Assembly: GCF_001571325.1 (NCBI RefSeq)
Contig: NZ_BCTO01000013.1
Coordinates: 124,001 to 188,000 of the forward strand
DNA from: Delftia tsuruhatensis NBRC 16741
Lineage (GTDB): Bacteria; Pseudomonadota; Gammaproteobacteria; Burkholderiales; Burkholderiaceae_C
Reading direction: 5' to 3'
Length of the DNA stretch: 64,000 bases
Below, in pieces: positions 1 through 7,850 of this stretch. Below the pieces are notes generated by a model. That model searched no databases and was not told the origin of the DNA. It saw nothing but the letters and a program-made list of their open reading frames with translations. The first letter of the stretch is position 1, and each line of letters opens with the position of its first letter. The translations under genes were made by a program, and so were the position numbers.

Positions 1-101
1 TCTTTTATTGGTGGTGGTAAAGCAGGATTATAGATGCGCCGCCGAATTCGCCGCGCCGCGCGGGGCTGCTCGGACGTTGCGGCTCTGCTAAATTGCGCGC
101 C

Positions 102-1325
102 ATGACTGAAGTGTTCGCTGGTAAACATCTGGTGCTCGGCCTCTCCGGAGGCGTGGCTTGTTACAAATCTGCCCAGCTGGTGCGCCTGCTGGTACAGGCC
201 GGGGCCACCGTGCAGGTGGTGATGACCGAGGCGGCCGAGCAGTTCATCACGCCGGTGACCATGCAGGCGCTGTCGGGCCGCCCTGTCTACGGATCGCAGT
301 GGGACGCGCGCGAGCCCAACAACATGCCCCACATCAACCTCAGCCGCGAGGCCGACGCGATGCTGATCGCGCCCTGCAGCGCCGACTTCATCGCGCGCCT
401 GGTGCAGGGCCGCTCCGACGAGTTGCTGAGCCTGATGTGCCTGGCGCGCCCCATGGACCGCGTGCCCCTGCTGTTGGCTCCGGCCATGAACCGCGAGATG
501 TGGGCACACCCGGCCACGCAGCGCAACCTGGCGCAGGTGGCCGCCGACGGCGCACTGGTGCTGGGCGTGGGAACGGGCGACCAGGCCTGTGGCGAGGTGG
601 GCGACGGCCGCATGCTCGAGCCCGAGGAAATCATGGAGGAGCTGGCCGCCTTCTTCACGCCCAAGCTGCTGCAGGGCCGCCAGGTGCTGGTCACGGCGGG
701 CCCGACCTTCGAGGCCATCGACCCCGTGCGCGGCATTACCAACCATTCCAGCGGAAAGATGGGCTTTGCCATTGCGCGCGCCGCACGCGAGGCGGGCGCC
801 CAGGTGACCCTGGTGGCCGGGCCCGTGCACCTGCGCACGCCGCGTGGCGTGCAGCGCATCGACGTGCAGTCGGCGCAGCAGATGTTCGATGCCGTGCAGC
901 AGCAACTGCCCCAGGCTGGCGTGTTCATCGCCACGGCGGCCGTGGCCGACTGGCGCCCGGCCACGGCGTCAGACCAGAAGATCAAGAAGGACGGCTCGGG
1001 CCAGACCCCCACGCTGACCTTCGTCGAGAACCCCGACATCCTGGCGGCCGCCGCGCAGTCCGAGCCCGCACGCAGCGGACGGCTGTACTGCGTGGGCTTC
1101 GCCGCCGAAAGCCATGACCTGCTGCAGCACGCCAGCGCCAAGCGCCTGCGCAAGCAGGTGCCGCTGCTGGTGGGCAATATCGGTCCCGCAACCTTTGGGC
1201 GGGATGACAATGCCCTGCTGCTGATCGACGAGTCCGGCACCCAGGAGTTGCCGCACGCCTCCAAGTCCCTGCTGGCGCGCCAGCTGGTGGCCGAGATCGC
1301 CCGGCGCCTGCCGCCCGCCCCTTGA
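102..1325 (+). CDS. coaBC: Bifunctional phosphopantothenoylcysteine decarboxylase / phosphopantothenate-cysteine ligase
   Basis: Makes 4'-phosphopantetheine for coenzyme A in two cytosolic steps: CTP-dependent joining of cysteine to phosphopantothenate, then FMN-dependent decarboxylation. The N-terminal half (about residues 1-185) is the flavoprotein CoaC domain, with the start LGLSGGVACYKSA and the signature APAMNREMW. The C-terminal half is CoaB, with GPTFEAIDPVRGITNHSSG and the lysine-rich KIKKDG. At 407 residues it is full length. An in-frame TTG exists at 93, but the ATG at 102 matches where the family usually begins. It leads a plus-strand run with a small membrane protein and dut; coaBC-dut proximity is also seen in E. 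coli. Confidence 0.96.
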   Translation: MTEVFAGKHLVLGLSGGVACYKSAQLVRLLVQAGATVQVVMTEAAEQFITPVTMQALSGRPVYGSQWDAREPNNMPHINLSREADAMLIAPCSADFIARLVQGRSDELLSLMCLARPMDRVPLLLAPAMNREMWAHPATQRNLAQVAADGALVLGVGTGDQACGEVGDGRMLEPEEIMEELAAFFTPKLLQGRQVLVTAGPTFEAIDPVRGITNHSSGKMGFAIARAAREAGAQVTLVAGPVHLRTPRGVQRIDVQSAQQMFDAVQQQLPQAGVFIATAAVADWRPATASDQKIKKDGSGQTPTLTFVENPDILAAAAQSEPARSGRLYCVGFAAESHDLLQHASAKRLRKQVPLLVGNIGPATFGRDDNALLLIDESGTQELPHASKSLLARQLVAEIARRLPPAP

Positions 1326-1342
1326 CACCATCGAAGGCCCGC

Positions 1343-1864
1343 ATGTCACAGAACACCTACGAAGGTCCCCGCCACGGCGACTATGTGCGCTATGTGGATG
1401 AGCTGCTGCGCGCCAGCCCCCTGTACCGCTCTGCGGCCCATGGCTGGATGGCGCAGGGACGCAGCGATTTCACCGACGCGGTGGCCACGCCGGGCGCGCA
1501 GTCCCAGTCCGTGGTCGAGCGCGTGCGCGAGCAGGTGCAGGCTGCGGCCGAGAAGGCGCGCATCGCCGCGCAGCAGGCGTCGGTGCCTGCCCTGCCGGGG
1601 CGCCAGCCGTCTGCAGGCGACAGGAATGGTGGGAGGGCCGATCGCGGCCGGCAGGCGGCGCGGGCACAGCAAGCCCAGGCGTCCTCCGCCGCCAAGGCCG
1701 TCAAGAAGACGGTCTTCAAGATAGGTCCGGGCCAGTTGCTGGGTATCGTGATCGGCCTGATCCTGGCCGTGGTGATTCCGGGCATCGGCCCCTTCATCCT
1801 GCTGCTCACCATCATCAATGCCATCGTCAAAGGCTTTCGCAGCGGGCTCAAGTCGTCCGGGTGA
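1343..1864 (+). CDS. Conserved hypothetical protein with hydrophobic C-terminus
   Basis: A 173-residue protein of unknown function. The first 110 residues are charged and Ala/Gln-rich, probably partly disordered or helical. A hydrophobic stretch at about residues 130-165 (GIVIGLILAVVIPGIGPFIL) should form one or two membrane segments, followed by a basic tail. The ATG at 1343 is preferred; an in-frame TTG at 1322 would overlap the coaBC stop. It sits 17 bases after coaBC and before dut, so it is probably co-transcribed. I cannot name a family. Confidence 0.75.
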   Translation: MSQNTYEGPRHGDYVRYVDELLRASPLYRSAAHGWMAQGRSDFTDAVATPGAQSQSVVERVREQVQAAAEKARIAAQQASVPALPGRQPSAGDRNGGRADRGRQAARAQQAQASSAAKAVKKTVFKIGPGQLLGIVIGLILAVVIPGIGPFILLLTIINAIVKGFRSGLKSSG

Positions 1865-1934
1865 CGGCGCGGGGCACAATGCGCGCTTTGCTTTTCAAGA
1901 GAGCCTGCCGTGAGGCGCTCCCCAGATTGTTTCC

Positions 1935-2384
1935 ATGAACGTTGATATCAAGATCCTTGACGCGCGCCTGCGCGAGAACATGCCCGCCTACGCCACGCCG
2001 GGAAGCGCGGGCCTGGACCTGCGCGCCTGCATCGATGCGCCGCTGACGCTGGAGCCCGGCCAATGGCAACTGGTGCCCACGGGCATGGCCATGTACCTCA
2101 AGGACCCCGGCTACGCCGCCATGATCCTGCCGCGCTCGGGCATGGGCCACAAGCACGGCATCGTGCTGGGCAACCTGGTCGGCCTGATCGACAGCGACTA
2201 CCAGGGCCAGCTCATGGTCAGCGCCTGGAACCGCTCGGCCACGGCCTTCACGCTGCAGCCCATGGACCGCCTGGCCCAGCTGATCATCGTGCCCGTGGTG
2301 CAGCCCAGCTTCAATGTGGTCGAGGAGTTCGAGTCGGCTTCCGAGCGCGGTGCGGGCGGCTACGGCTCCACCGGCAAGCAATAA
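1935..2384 (+). CDS. dut: Deoxyuridine 5'-triphosphate nucleotidohydrolase (dUTPase)
   Basis: Hydrolyses dUTP to dUMP and pyrophosphate, keeping uracil out of DNA and supplying dUMP for thymidylate synthesis. The 149-residue length is typical of the trimeric family. Its conserved motifs are visible in order: [26 protein letters not shown], and the C-terminal glycine-rich [10 protein letters not shown] that closes over the active site. There is no clear Shine-Dalgarno sequence before the ATG at 1935. It follows coaBC and the small membrane protein, 70 bases downstream. Confidence 0.97.
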   Translation: MNVDIKILDARLRENMPAYATPGSAGLDLRACIDAPLTLEPGQWQLVPTGMAMYLKDPGYAAMILPRSGMGHKHGIVLGNLVGLIDSDYQGQLMVSAWNRSATAFTLQPMDRLAQLIIVPVVQPSFNVVEEFESASERGAGGYGSTGKQ

Positions 2385-2447
2385 GGCTTTCCGCCAGACA
2401 TCGCCCGCAGCTGCGCTGCCAGGGCATCGCTTCAGGGAGGAGTCCGC

Positions 2448-3272
2448 ATGGCCAGGCCATCCCGGCGCACGCGCCATCGCCCATCCGCGTCGTGGACGCG
2501 CGTGGTGCTCACGCAGGAAGACCGCATGCGCCGCCGCCTGCAGCAGCGCCACTGGCTGCGACTGCATGCGGCGTTGACGGGCGGCCTCAGCCTGGCCGGC
2601 ATGTCGCTGCTGAGCCTGGCCTTGCTGCATGCGGGCGTGCACAGCATGGCGCTGCGCTACGGCGTGGCCCTGGTCTGCGGCTATCTGCTGTATCTGCTGC
2701 TGGTACGCCTGTGGGCCGAGTGCATGCTGCGCCGCGACTGGGATGGGCCGGATGTGCCCGATGCCGCGCCCGGCGGCAGCGGTTCTTCACCGGCCCGCAC
2801 GCCCGAGGCTGGCGGATTCGAGAGCGGGCAGGGCGGCTCTTATGGCGGCGGTGGCTCCAGCGGCAGCTGGGACGACGGCGGTGCCATGTCCGAGGCCGCT
2901 TCCTCGGCGTCGCAGGGCTTTGACGTGCCCGGCATCGATGGGCTGGACGAAGGCGCTGTCGTCCTGGTGCCGGTGCTGCTGGTGTTTGCGGCGCTGCTGG
3001 TCGCGGTCACGGGCGCCGGGTCGCTGCTGTGGCTGGTCTTTGGGGCCGACCTGTTCCTGGCCGTGGCGGTGGAGGTGGCCTTTGCGCTGCTGATGGCGCG
3101 CACGCTCTACGTGGTGGAGCGCGAAGGCTGGCTGCTGGCCGCGCTGCGCCTGAGCTGGAAGCCGGTGCTGGGCGCGCTGGTGGCCGCCGTGGCGCTGGGC
3201 GCTGCGGCCGACTGGCTGTTTCCCCAGGCAGACACCCTGGTGCAGGTGCTGCGAGCGCTGAGAGGGGGGTGA
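2448..3272 (+). CDS. Hypothetical multi-spanning membrane protein with Gly/Ser linker
   Basis: A 274-residue protein I do not recognise. A basic N-terminus is followed by two membrane segments (about residues 43-62 and 67-87). A low-complexity Gly/Ser/acidic linker comes next (about 105-150, including GGSYGGGGSSGSWDDGG), then three more hydrophobic segments (about 165-250). The ATG at 2448 has a good ribosome binding site (GGAGGAG, 2436-2442). It faces the convergent histidine kinase gene. The linker between two membrane bundles may be a flexible extracytoplasmic or cytoplasmic tether, but no function can be assigned. Confidence 0.8.
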   Translation: MARPSRRTRHRPSASWTRVVLTQEDRMRRRLQQRHWLRLHAALTGGLSLAGMSLLSLALLHAGVHSMALRYGVALVCGYLLYLLLVRLWAECMLRRDWDGPDVPDAAPGGSGSSPARTPEAGGFESGQGGSYGGGGSSGSWDDGGAMSEAASSASQGFDVPGIDGLDEGAVVLVPVLLVFAALLVAVTGAGSLLWLVFGADLFLAVAVEVAFALLMARTLYVVEREGWLLAALRLSWKPVLGALVAAVALGAAADWLFPQADTLVQVLRALRGG

Positions 3273-3297
3273 GCCGCTGCCCTGCGGCCTCCCGCGC

Positions 3298-4746
3298 TCA
3301 TGCCTCTCGTCGCGCTCCGGGCAGGTGCAGCTGCATGCGCAGGCCGCCCAGCGGCGAGCGGCTGGCTGCGATGCTGCCGCCATAGGTCTGCACCAGGTCA
3401 CGCACGATATCCAGGCCCAGGCCTGCGCCGGGCCTGCGCTCGTCCAGGCGCTCGCCGCGCTCGAAGATGCGGCCAAGGTCGGCGTCTTCGATGCCGGGGC
3501 CGTCATCGTCCACCGTCAGCAGCAAGGGGCAGCCGGCCTGATCGGGCTCCAGGCCCTGTACTTCCAGGCTCACGGCCTGGGCCGCCCACTTGCCGGCGTT
3601 GTCCAGCAGGTTGCCCAGGATTTCCATCAGGTCCTGGCCGTCGCCCAGAAAGTCCCAAGGCTGCGCATCGCCCTTCAGCGCGAAGCGGATGCCGCGGCCG
3701 GCGTGCAGCCGCTCCATGGTGCGCACCAGCGAGGCCAGCGGCGGCTCCAGCGGCGTGCGCAGGCCTGTGGCCTGGCGGGCCGCAGCGCGGGCGCGTGCCA
3801 GATGGTGGTCCACCTGGCGGCTGGCGCTGGCGACCTGCTCGCGGACCAACTCGGCCAGCGTCCCGCCTTCCTGCGCGGCGGCATTGCCGAGGATGGACAG
3901 CGGCGTGTTCACGGCATGGGCCAGATTGCCGGCCTGCGTGCGCGCGCGCTGGACCATGTCGGCGTTCACATCCAGCACATGGTTGAACTCCTGCACCAGG
4001 GGGCGCAGTTCCTGCGGAAACCGGCCTTCAAGGCGCGGCGTGGCGCCCTTGCGCACGTCGGCCAGGCCTGTGCGCAGCAACTGCAGCGGCCGCAGCGCCA
4101 GGCGCAGCTGCAGCACCACGGCCAGAGCCAGCCCGGCCGCCAGCGTGCCCAGTGCGGCGATCAGCATGGTGGTGAAGCGCTGCATGGGCTCGGCCAGCAG
4201 GGCGCTGTCGGCCGCAACGATCAGGCGCAACGGCGGCGCGTCGGCTTCGGGCAATTGCAGGGGGCGTGCCACGGCCACGAGCGGGTGGCCCTGGCCATCG
4301 GGCAGCATGCCCGTGCTCAACGCCGTGTCCTCGTGGTGCTCATCCGGGCGACCGGCATCGGCACGGAACTGGCGCCAGTCCAGTGTCTGGTCCCACAGCG
4401 AACGAGAGCGCAGCAGGCCGGCCTTCTCGGGCGGACCCGCGCCATCGCTCACCTGGTCGATCTGCCAGTACAGGCCTGACAGCGGCTGCGCCAGGCGCGG
4501 ATCGCCCACGGCCAGTCCGACTTCGATGCGCCCGCCGGGCAGGCTGTTGACGGCTGCGCTGAGCTGGTCGAGCTGCAGCACCAGCTGCGCCTGCAACTGC
4601 TGCGCGATGTGATCGCGGAACAGTCCGCGCAGTCCCCAGCCGGCCAGCAGCACGGCCGCCAGCACCCAGGCCAGCGTGCCGGCCAGCAGGCGCAGGCGCA
4701 GCGAATCACCGAGCCGGGATACCTGTCTTTCCTGTGGTGCGTTCAT
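3298..4746 (-). CDS. Two-component sensor histidine kinase, PhoQ-like
   Basis: A 482-residue membrane kinase. One membrane segment lies near residues 17-40, a periplasmic sensor region follows (about 40-165), and a second segment lies near 178-198. Then come a HAMP-like linker, the phosphoacceptor box NLAHAVNTPLS with H277, and an ATPase domain with the N box EILGNLLDNAGKWA and DDGPGI. The H and N boxes resemble PhoQ. The start overlaps the response regulator stop by four bases, so translation is coupled. The periplasmic ligand is unknown. The neighbouring PepSY genes suggest an envelope or cation-related stimulus, which is inference. Confidence 0.92.
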   Translation of the reverse strand: MNAPQERQVSRLGDSLRLRLLAGTLAWVLAAVLLAGWGLRGLFRDHIAQQLQAQLVLQLDQLSAAVNSLPGGRIEVGLAVGDPRLAQPLSGLYWQIDQVSDGAGPPEKAGLLRSRSLWDQTLDWRQFRADAGRPDEHHEDTALSTGMLPDGQGHPLVAVARPLQLPEADAPPLRLIVAADSALLAEPMQRFTTMLIAALGTLAAGLALAVVLQLRLALRPLQLLRTGLADVRKGATPRLEGRFPQELRPLVQEFNHVLDVNADMVQRARTQAGNLAHAVNTPLSILGNAAAQEGGTLAELVREQVASASRQVDHHLARARAAARQATGLRTPLEPPLASLVRTMERLHAGRGIRFALKGDAQPWDFLGDGQDLMEILGNLLDNAGKWAAQAVSLEVQGLEPDQAGCPLLLTVDDDGPGIEDADLGRIFERGERLDERRPGAGLGLDIVRDLVQTYGGSIAASRSPLGGLRMQLHLPGARREA

Positions 4747-5414
4747 GCAGCGGGCGCGCCTTCCACCAGCCGGTAGCCCAGTCCGCGTACGGTCTCTATG
4801 CTGCCGGCCGGCAGCTTCTTGCGCAGGCGGCCCACGAAGACCTCGATGGTGTTGGAGTCGCGGTCGCTGTCCTGCGGGTAGATGTGTTCGGACAGCTCGG
4901 TGCGCGATATCACCTGGCCCACGCGCTGCATCAGCAGGGCCAGCACCTTGAATTCATGGCTGGTCAGCGTGAGCGGCTGGCCCGCCACGCTCACACGCGC
5001 CTGGCGCGAGTCCAGCACGATGGGGCCGCATTGCCACTGGGCGCTGGCGTGCGGGCTGAGCCGGCGCAGCAGGGCGCGCAGGCGGGCCATCAGCTCTTCC
5101 ATGTGGAAGGGCTTGGCCAGATAGTCGTCGGCGCCGGCATCCATGCCGGCCACCTTCTCATGCCAGGCGCCGCGCGCCGTGAGGATCATCACCGGCATGA
5201 CCCGCCCTTGTTCGCGCCAGGCGCGCAACACCGTCAGGCCATCGCGCACGGGCAGGCCCAGGTCCAGCACGGCGGCATCGAACTCCTCGACCTCGCCCAG
5301 GTACTGGGCCGTTGCGCCGTCGGCCGCCGTCTCCACCGTATGCCCGGCCTGCTGCAGCGCCTGCACGAGCTGGCTGCTCAGCGTGGGCTCGTCTTCCACC
5401 ACGAGGATTCGCAT
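4743..5414 (-). CDS. OmpR/PhoP-family response regulator
   Basis: A 223-residue regulator with a receiver domain (VVEDEP acidic pocket, phosphoacceptor D51 in AVLDLGLP, conserved K near LAKPF). It also has a C-terminal winged helix (HEFKVLALLMQ through EVFVGRLRKKLP). It lies between a PepSY gene (7 bases upstream) and its kinase (4-base overlap) on the minus strand. It probably autoregulates the operon through the GTTCAT direct repeat found upstream of the PepSY gene. Confidence 0.95.
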   Translation of the reverse strand: MRILVVEDEPTLSSQLVQALQQAGHTVETAADGATAQYLGEVEEFDAAVLDLGLPVRDGLTVLRAWREQGRVMPVMILTARGAWHEKVAGMDAGADDYLAKPFHMEELMARLRALLRRLSPHASAQWQCGPIVLDSRQARVSVAGQPLTLTSHEFKVLALLMQRVGQVISRTELSEHIYPQDSDRDSNTIEVFVGRLRKKLPAGSIETVRGLGYRLVEGAPAA

Positions 5415-5421
5415 CTTTTTC

Positions 5422-5766
5422 CTAGTCCTTGCGCTTGAAGCTCAGCACCTTGCCATCGCGTGCATCGATCTTGAGCTTGGCCACGCGGCCGCCCGATTGC
5501 AGCAGCCGGATCTCGTAGATGAAGCGGCCGTCGTCATGCTCGAACTCGACCTTGATGACCTGGCCCTGGTAGTCGCGCTCGACCTGGTCGAGCACGGTGC
5601 GCAGCGGCAGCACGCGGCCTTGCTGCAGGGCCTGGCGCGCGAGTTCATGGTCGCTGTCGCCGGCATCCGAGGGCGTGGTCCAGGAGGCCAGTGCCGCCGC
5701 CATCAGCAGCAGCGAGGCCAGCAGCATCCAGGACCTGCGAGGGGTGGAGAAGGATGGAGTGGGCAT
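5422..5766 (-). CDS. PepSY-domain periplasmic protein, first gene of two-component operon
   Basis: A 114-residue exported protein. A basic n-region (STPRRSW) and a hydrophobic stretch (residues 14-28) form the signal sequence. The rest is one PepSY-type domain with the family pattern around QVIKVEFEHDDGRFIYEI and KIDARDGKVLSF. Comparable small PepSY proteins are often co-transcribed with OmpR/PhoQ-type systems and may act as periplasmic inhibitors or sensors. No Shine-Dalgarno precedes the ATG at 5766, and a TATAAA box ends only 7 bases before it. The message may therefore be leaderless. An internal ATG (codon 14) would lose the basic n-region. Confidence 0.85.
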   Translation of the reverse strand: MPTPSFSTPRRSWMLLASLLLMAAALASWTTPSDAGDSDHELARQALQQGRVLPLRTVLDQVERDYQGQVIKVEFEHDDGRFIYEIRLLQSGGRVAKLKIDARDGKVLSFKRKD

Positions 5767-5773
5767 GGAAAAC

Positions 5774-5829
5774 TTTATAGCCCAGCGTGGATGAACCTCG
5801 AATGAACGGCTGCTTCAGCTTGCGTTCAT
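5774..5829 (-). promoter_or_regulatory. PhoP-box-like direct repeat and -10 element of the PepSY/two-component operon
   Basis: Read on the minus strand, GTTCAT (5807-5802), five bases, GTTCAT (5796-5791), eleven bases, then TATAAA (5779-5774). Two hexamers on an 11-base repeat, with the second one 11 bases from the -10, is the geometry of class II OmpR/PhoP activator sites. A further hexamer in the opposite orientation lies at 5824-5829 and could serve the divergent PepSY gene. Confidence 0.6.
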
Positions 5830-5923
5830 GGCCTGCATCGAACAATGGCTGCACGCCGTCGCAATCCACCGGAAACGAAGGCGCAGCAGCCGGCAGATGC
5901 GGCCTTTTCAGATGCATCGCCAG

Positions 5924-5983
5924 CCCAATCGCCGACCCAATCGCCGGCCCAGTCGCCGGCCCAGTCGCCGGCCCAGACGCCGA
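5924..5983. repeat. Five tandem 12-bp units in the divergent intergenic region
   Basis: Five head-to-tail units of the form CCCARTCGCCGR fill 5924-5983, differing from one another at one to three positions. They lie between the two divergent PepSY genes, ending 24 bases before the plus-strand ATG. In one frame they would encode Arg-Arg-Pro-Ser repeats, but I see no reason to treat this as coding. Unit number may vary between strains. Confidence 0.85.
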
Positions 5984-6007
5984 CCTTCACATGCCAAGGA
6001 GAACCTC

Positions 6008-6388
6008 ATGCCTTCCATCCGACAACTGATTTCCCGCGCTGCACGCCATGGCCTGACGGGCCTGGGCATTGTTCTGATCGCCACTGCCGGGCTGGTCGCC
6101 CAGATGCAGGCCCAGGCCGCCGCCACGGGCGGTCCTTCGGTGACCGTGCAGGCCGGCGAAGCCGTGGCCACCACGGTGGCCTCCGTGCGCGGCGCCTTCC
6201 AGGGGCCGGGCCTGAGCATCCGCGAAGTCTTCGAGCGCATGGAGGTCCTGGGCTACCGCGACCTGCGCGAGATCGAGTGGGAAGACGGCCTCTACCAGGT
6301 CAAGGGCCAGACCGGCGATGGCCGTCCCGTGAAGCTCTATGTCGATGGCAACAACGGCAACGTGCTCAGCATTCGCGCACGCAATTGA
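6008..6388 (+). CDS. PepSY-domain exported protein
   Basis: A 126-residue protein with a signal peptide (basic MPSIRQLISRAARHG, hydrophobic core, likely cut after AQAAA). A PepSY-like domain follows toward the C-terminus (VFERMEVLGYRDLREIEWEDG, then LYVDGNNGNVLSIR). The ATG at 6008 follows AAGGAGAACCTC, an excellent ribosome binding site. The frame runs open upstream to 5828, but that part is the 12-bp repeat and is not exported-protein-like. It is divergent from the PepSY/two-component operon and may share its regulation. Confidence 0.85.
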   Translation: MPSIRQLISRAARHGLTGLGIVLIATAGLVAQMQAQAAATGGPSVTVQAGEAVATTVASVRGAFQGPGLSIREVFERMEVLGYRDLREIEWEDGLYQVKGQTGDGRPVKLYVDGNNGNVLSIRARN

Positions 6389-6533
6389 GGCCGGGCCGGC
6401 GGGCTGATTTTTGTCAGCAAGTGTTCAGTCCGGTCGGCGTACATGCAGCCTGGGGCGTTGGAGTGGTATGCAGCCGCAGGCAAGGCCGGCGGCTGCCCTT
6501 GATCGATCCACGGACAGTACACAGGAGATTTCC

Positions 6534-7109
6534 ATGCCCCCTTCCATTCATCGCTTGGGCGCCATCGGCACCGGCTGCATTGCAGCGCTGATGCTCAGCG
6601 CCTGCGCGGGCTATCCACAGCAGGGCGGATATCCGGGTGGCGGCTACCCTGCAGGTGGCTATCCCGCTGGCGGATATCCCGTCGGGGGCTACCCCAGCGG
6701 GGGCTATCCCGCCAGCGGCCAGCCCGGCACGGCCTACCCGGGCGGCGGTGGCTATGTGCAGCAGGGGCGCGTGACCAATGTGCAACTGGTTCAGATCCAG
6801 CAGCCCAGCGGCATCGGTGGCTCGGGCATAGGTGCCGGGGCAGTGGTGGGTGGCGTGGTCGGCGGCGTGCTGGGCCGTCAGGTGGGCAAGGGCAGCGGGC
6901 GCGACATCGCCACCATTGCGGGCGTGGTGGGCGGTGCCATGGCGGGCAATGCCATCGAGAAGAACACCGGCCCTGGCGACCTGCGCGATGTCTACCGTGT
7001 CACCGTGCAGTTGAACGATGGCAGCACGCGCGTGTTCGACTACCAGAGCAATCCGCAGCTGCGCGTAGGCGAAAGCGTGCGTGTGGACAACAACCAGCTG
7101 CTGCGCTGA
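6534..7109 (+). CDS. Glycine-zipper outer membrane lipoprotein with GGYP repeats (SlyB-like)
   Basis: A 192-residue lipoprotein with lipobox LSAC (modified Cys at residue 24). Next comes a repetitive stretch of about seven GGYPx units (15-bp DNA period, about 6622-6720). Then follows a glycine-zipper domain (GAVVGGVVGGVLGRQVGKGSGRD and IAGVVGGAMAGNAIE), as in the SlyB/17-kDa antigen group. The C-terminal part (YRVTVQLNDGSTRVFDYQ) is the family's usual tail. The ATG has an AGGAG site at 6523. Such proteins sit in the outer membrane periplasmic leaflet; the GGYP run is probably a flexible spacer. Confidence 0.88.
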   Translation: MPPSIHRLGAIGTGCIAALMLSACAGYPQQGGYPGGGYPAGGYPAGGYPVGGYPSGGYPASGQPGTAYPGGGGYVQQGRVTNVQLVQIQQPSGIGGSGIGAGAVVGGVVGGVLGRQVGKGSGRDIATIAGVVGGAMAGNAIEKNTGPGDLRDVYRVTVQLNDGSTRVFDYQSNPQLRVGESVRVDNNQLLR

Positions 7110-7130
7110 GTACCAGGCTCGCTCCATGCA

Positions 7131-7156
7131 AAAGGGCTCCCCGAAGGGAGCCCTTT
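7131..7156. terminator. Bidirectional hairpin terminator between the lipoprotein and slyD-like genes
   Basis: An 11-bp perfect stem (AAAGGGCTCCC / GGGAGCCCTTT) closed by a CGAA loop lies between the two convergent genes. The A/T ends of the stem give short U-runs in both directions. Confidence 0.85.
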
Positions 7157-7176
7157 GCCATTTCAGCGCGGCAATT

Positions 7177-7698
7177 TCAGTGCAGCGTGTCGTTGCCCGG
7201 TGCCATGGGCTGGATGCGGAAGAAGCCGGTGCCGGCCGAGCCGCGGCCGATTTCCTCCTCGGTGGCTTCGCGCACGCCTTCGACCTTCAGGTGCAGGCGC
7301 AGCGCGATGCCGGCCAGCGGATGGTTGCCGTCCAGCACCACATGCTCGGGATAGATTTCGGTTACCGTGTAGAGCAGGTCGGGCGGCACGGCGCTGCAGC
7401 CCTTGGGCAGGGCGCTGGCCTCGAAGCTCATGCCTTCCTCCAGCTCGGCCGGGAACAGGGCGCGCGGCTCCAGGAAGATCAGGCTTTCGTTGTAGTCGCC
7501 GAAGGCTTCCTCGGGCTCCAGGTGCAGGTCCAGGACCTTGCCCTGGCCGTGGCCCTGCAGGGCTTCCTCGATGCGCTTGAGCAGGTCGTCGCCGCCGACC
7601 AGGAACTCCACGGGCTCATCGAGCACGTCCAGTTCCTCGCCCAGGGTGTCCTTGAGGGTCCAGGTCAGAGCGACCACGCATTGTTCTGTGATTTCCAT
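7177..7698 (-). CDS. slyD: FKBP-type peptidyl-prolyl isomerase, SlyD-like
   Basis: A 173-residue cytosolic proline isomerase/chaperone. The FKBP domain begins at the N-terminus (VVALTWTLKDTLGEELDV), is interrupted by the insert-in-flap region (about residues 70-125) and resumes with GNHPLAGIALRLHLKVEGVREAT. The ATG at 7698 begins the conserved domain; upstream in-frame codons add a non-conserved extension. The tail lacks the long His/Cys metal-binding end of E. coli SlyD, so nickel delivery is unlikely. Transcription probably stops at the shared hairpin at 7131. Confidence 0.9.
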   Translation of the reverse strand: MEITEQCVVALTWTLKDTLGEELDVLDEPVEFLVGGDDLLKRIEEALQGHGQGKVLDLHLEPEEAFGDYNESLIFLEPRALFPAELEEGMSFEASALPKGCSAVPPDLLYTVTEIYPEHVVLDGNHPLAGIALRLHLKVEGVREATEEEIGRGSAGTGFFRIQPMAPGNDTLH

Positions 7699-7850
7699 GG
7701 TGTGCAGCTTGTGCGGCCCATGCCGCGGTGGGGAAAAAGAAAGACCGCCGCGCGCGCCCTTGTTTGACGAAGGCATGCCGGCGGCCGCGTTGGCGCGATT
7801 TTCCCACGGCGGCCCGGCTGCTGCGCAGGCCGGGCGGCGAGTCCTGCCGA

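Noticed and set aside
1..101. Leading sequence before coaBC, checked for a partial gene
   Set aside because: No credible reading frame or signal is visible. It may hold the coaBC promoter, but no -35/-10 pair is convincing.
5924..5983. Possible CRISPR-like array
   Set aside because: Units are 12 bases, head to tail, with no spacers and no cas genes nearby.
5828..6007. An Arg/Pro-rich N-terminal extension of the plus-strand PepSY protein
   Set aside because: It is translation of the 12-bp DNA repeat. A strong ribosome site and signal peptide begin at 6008.
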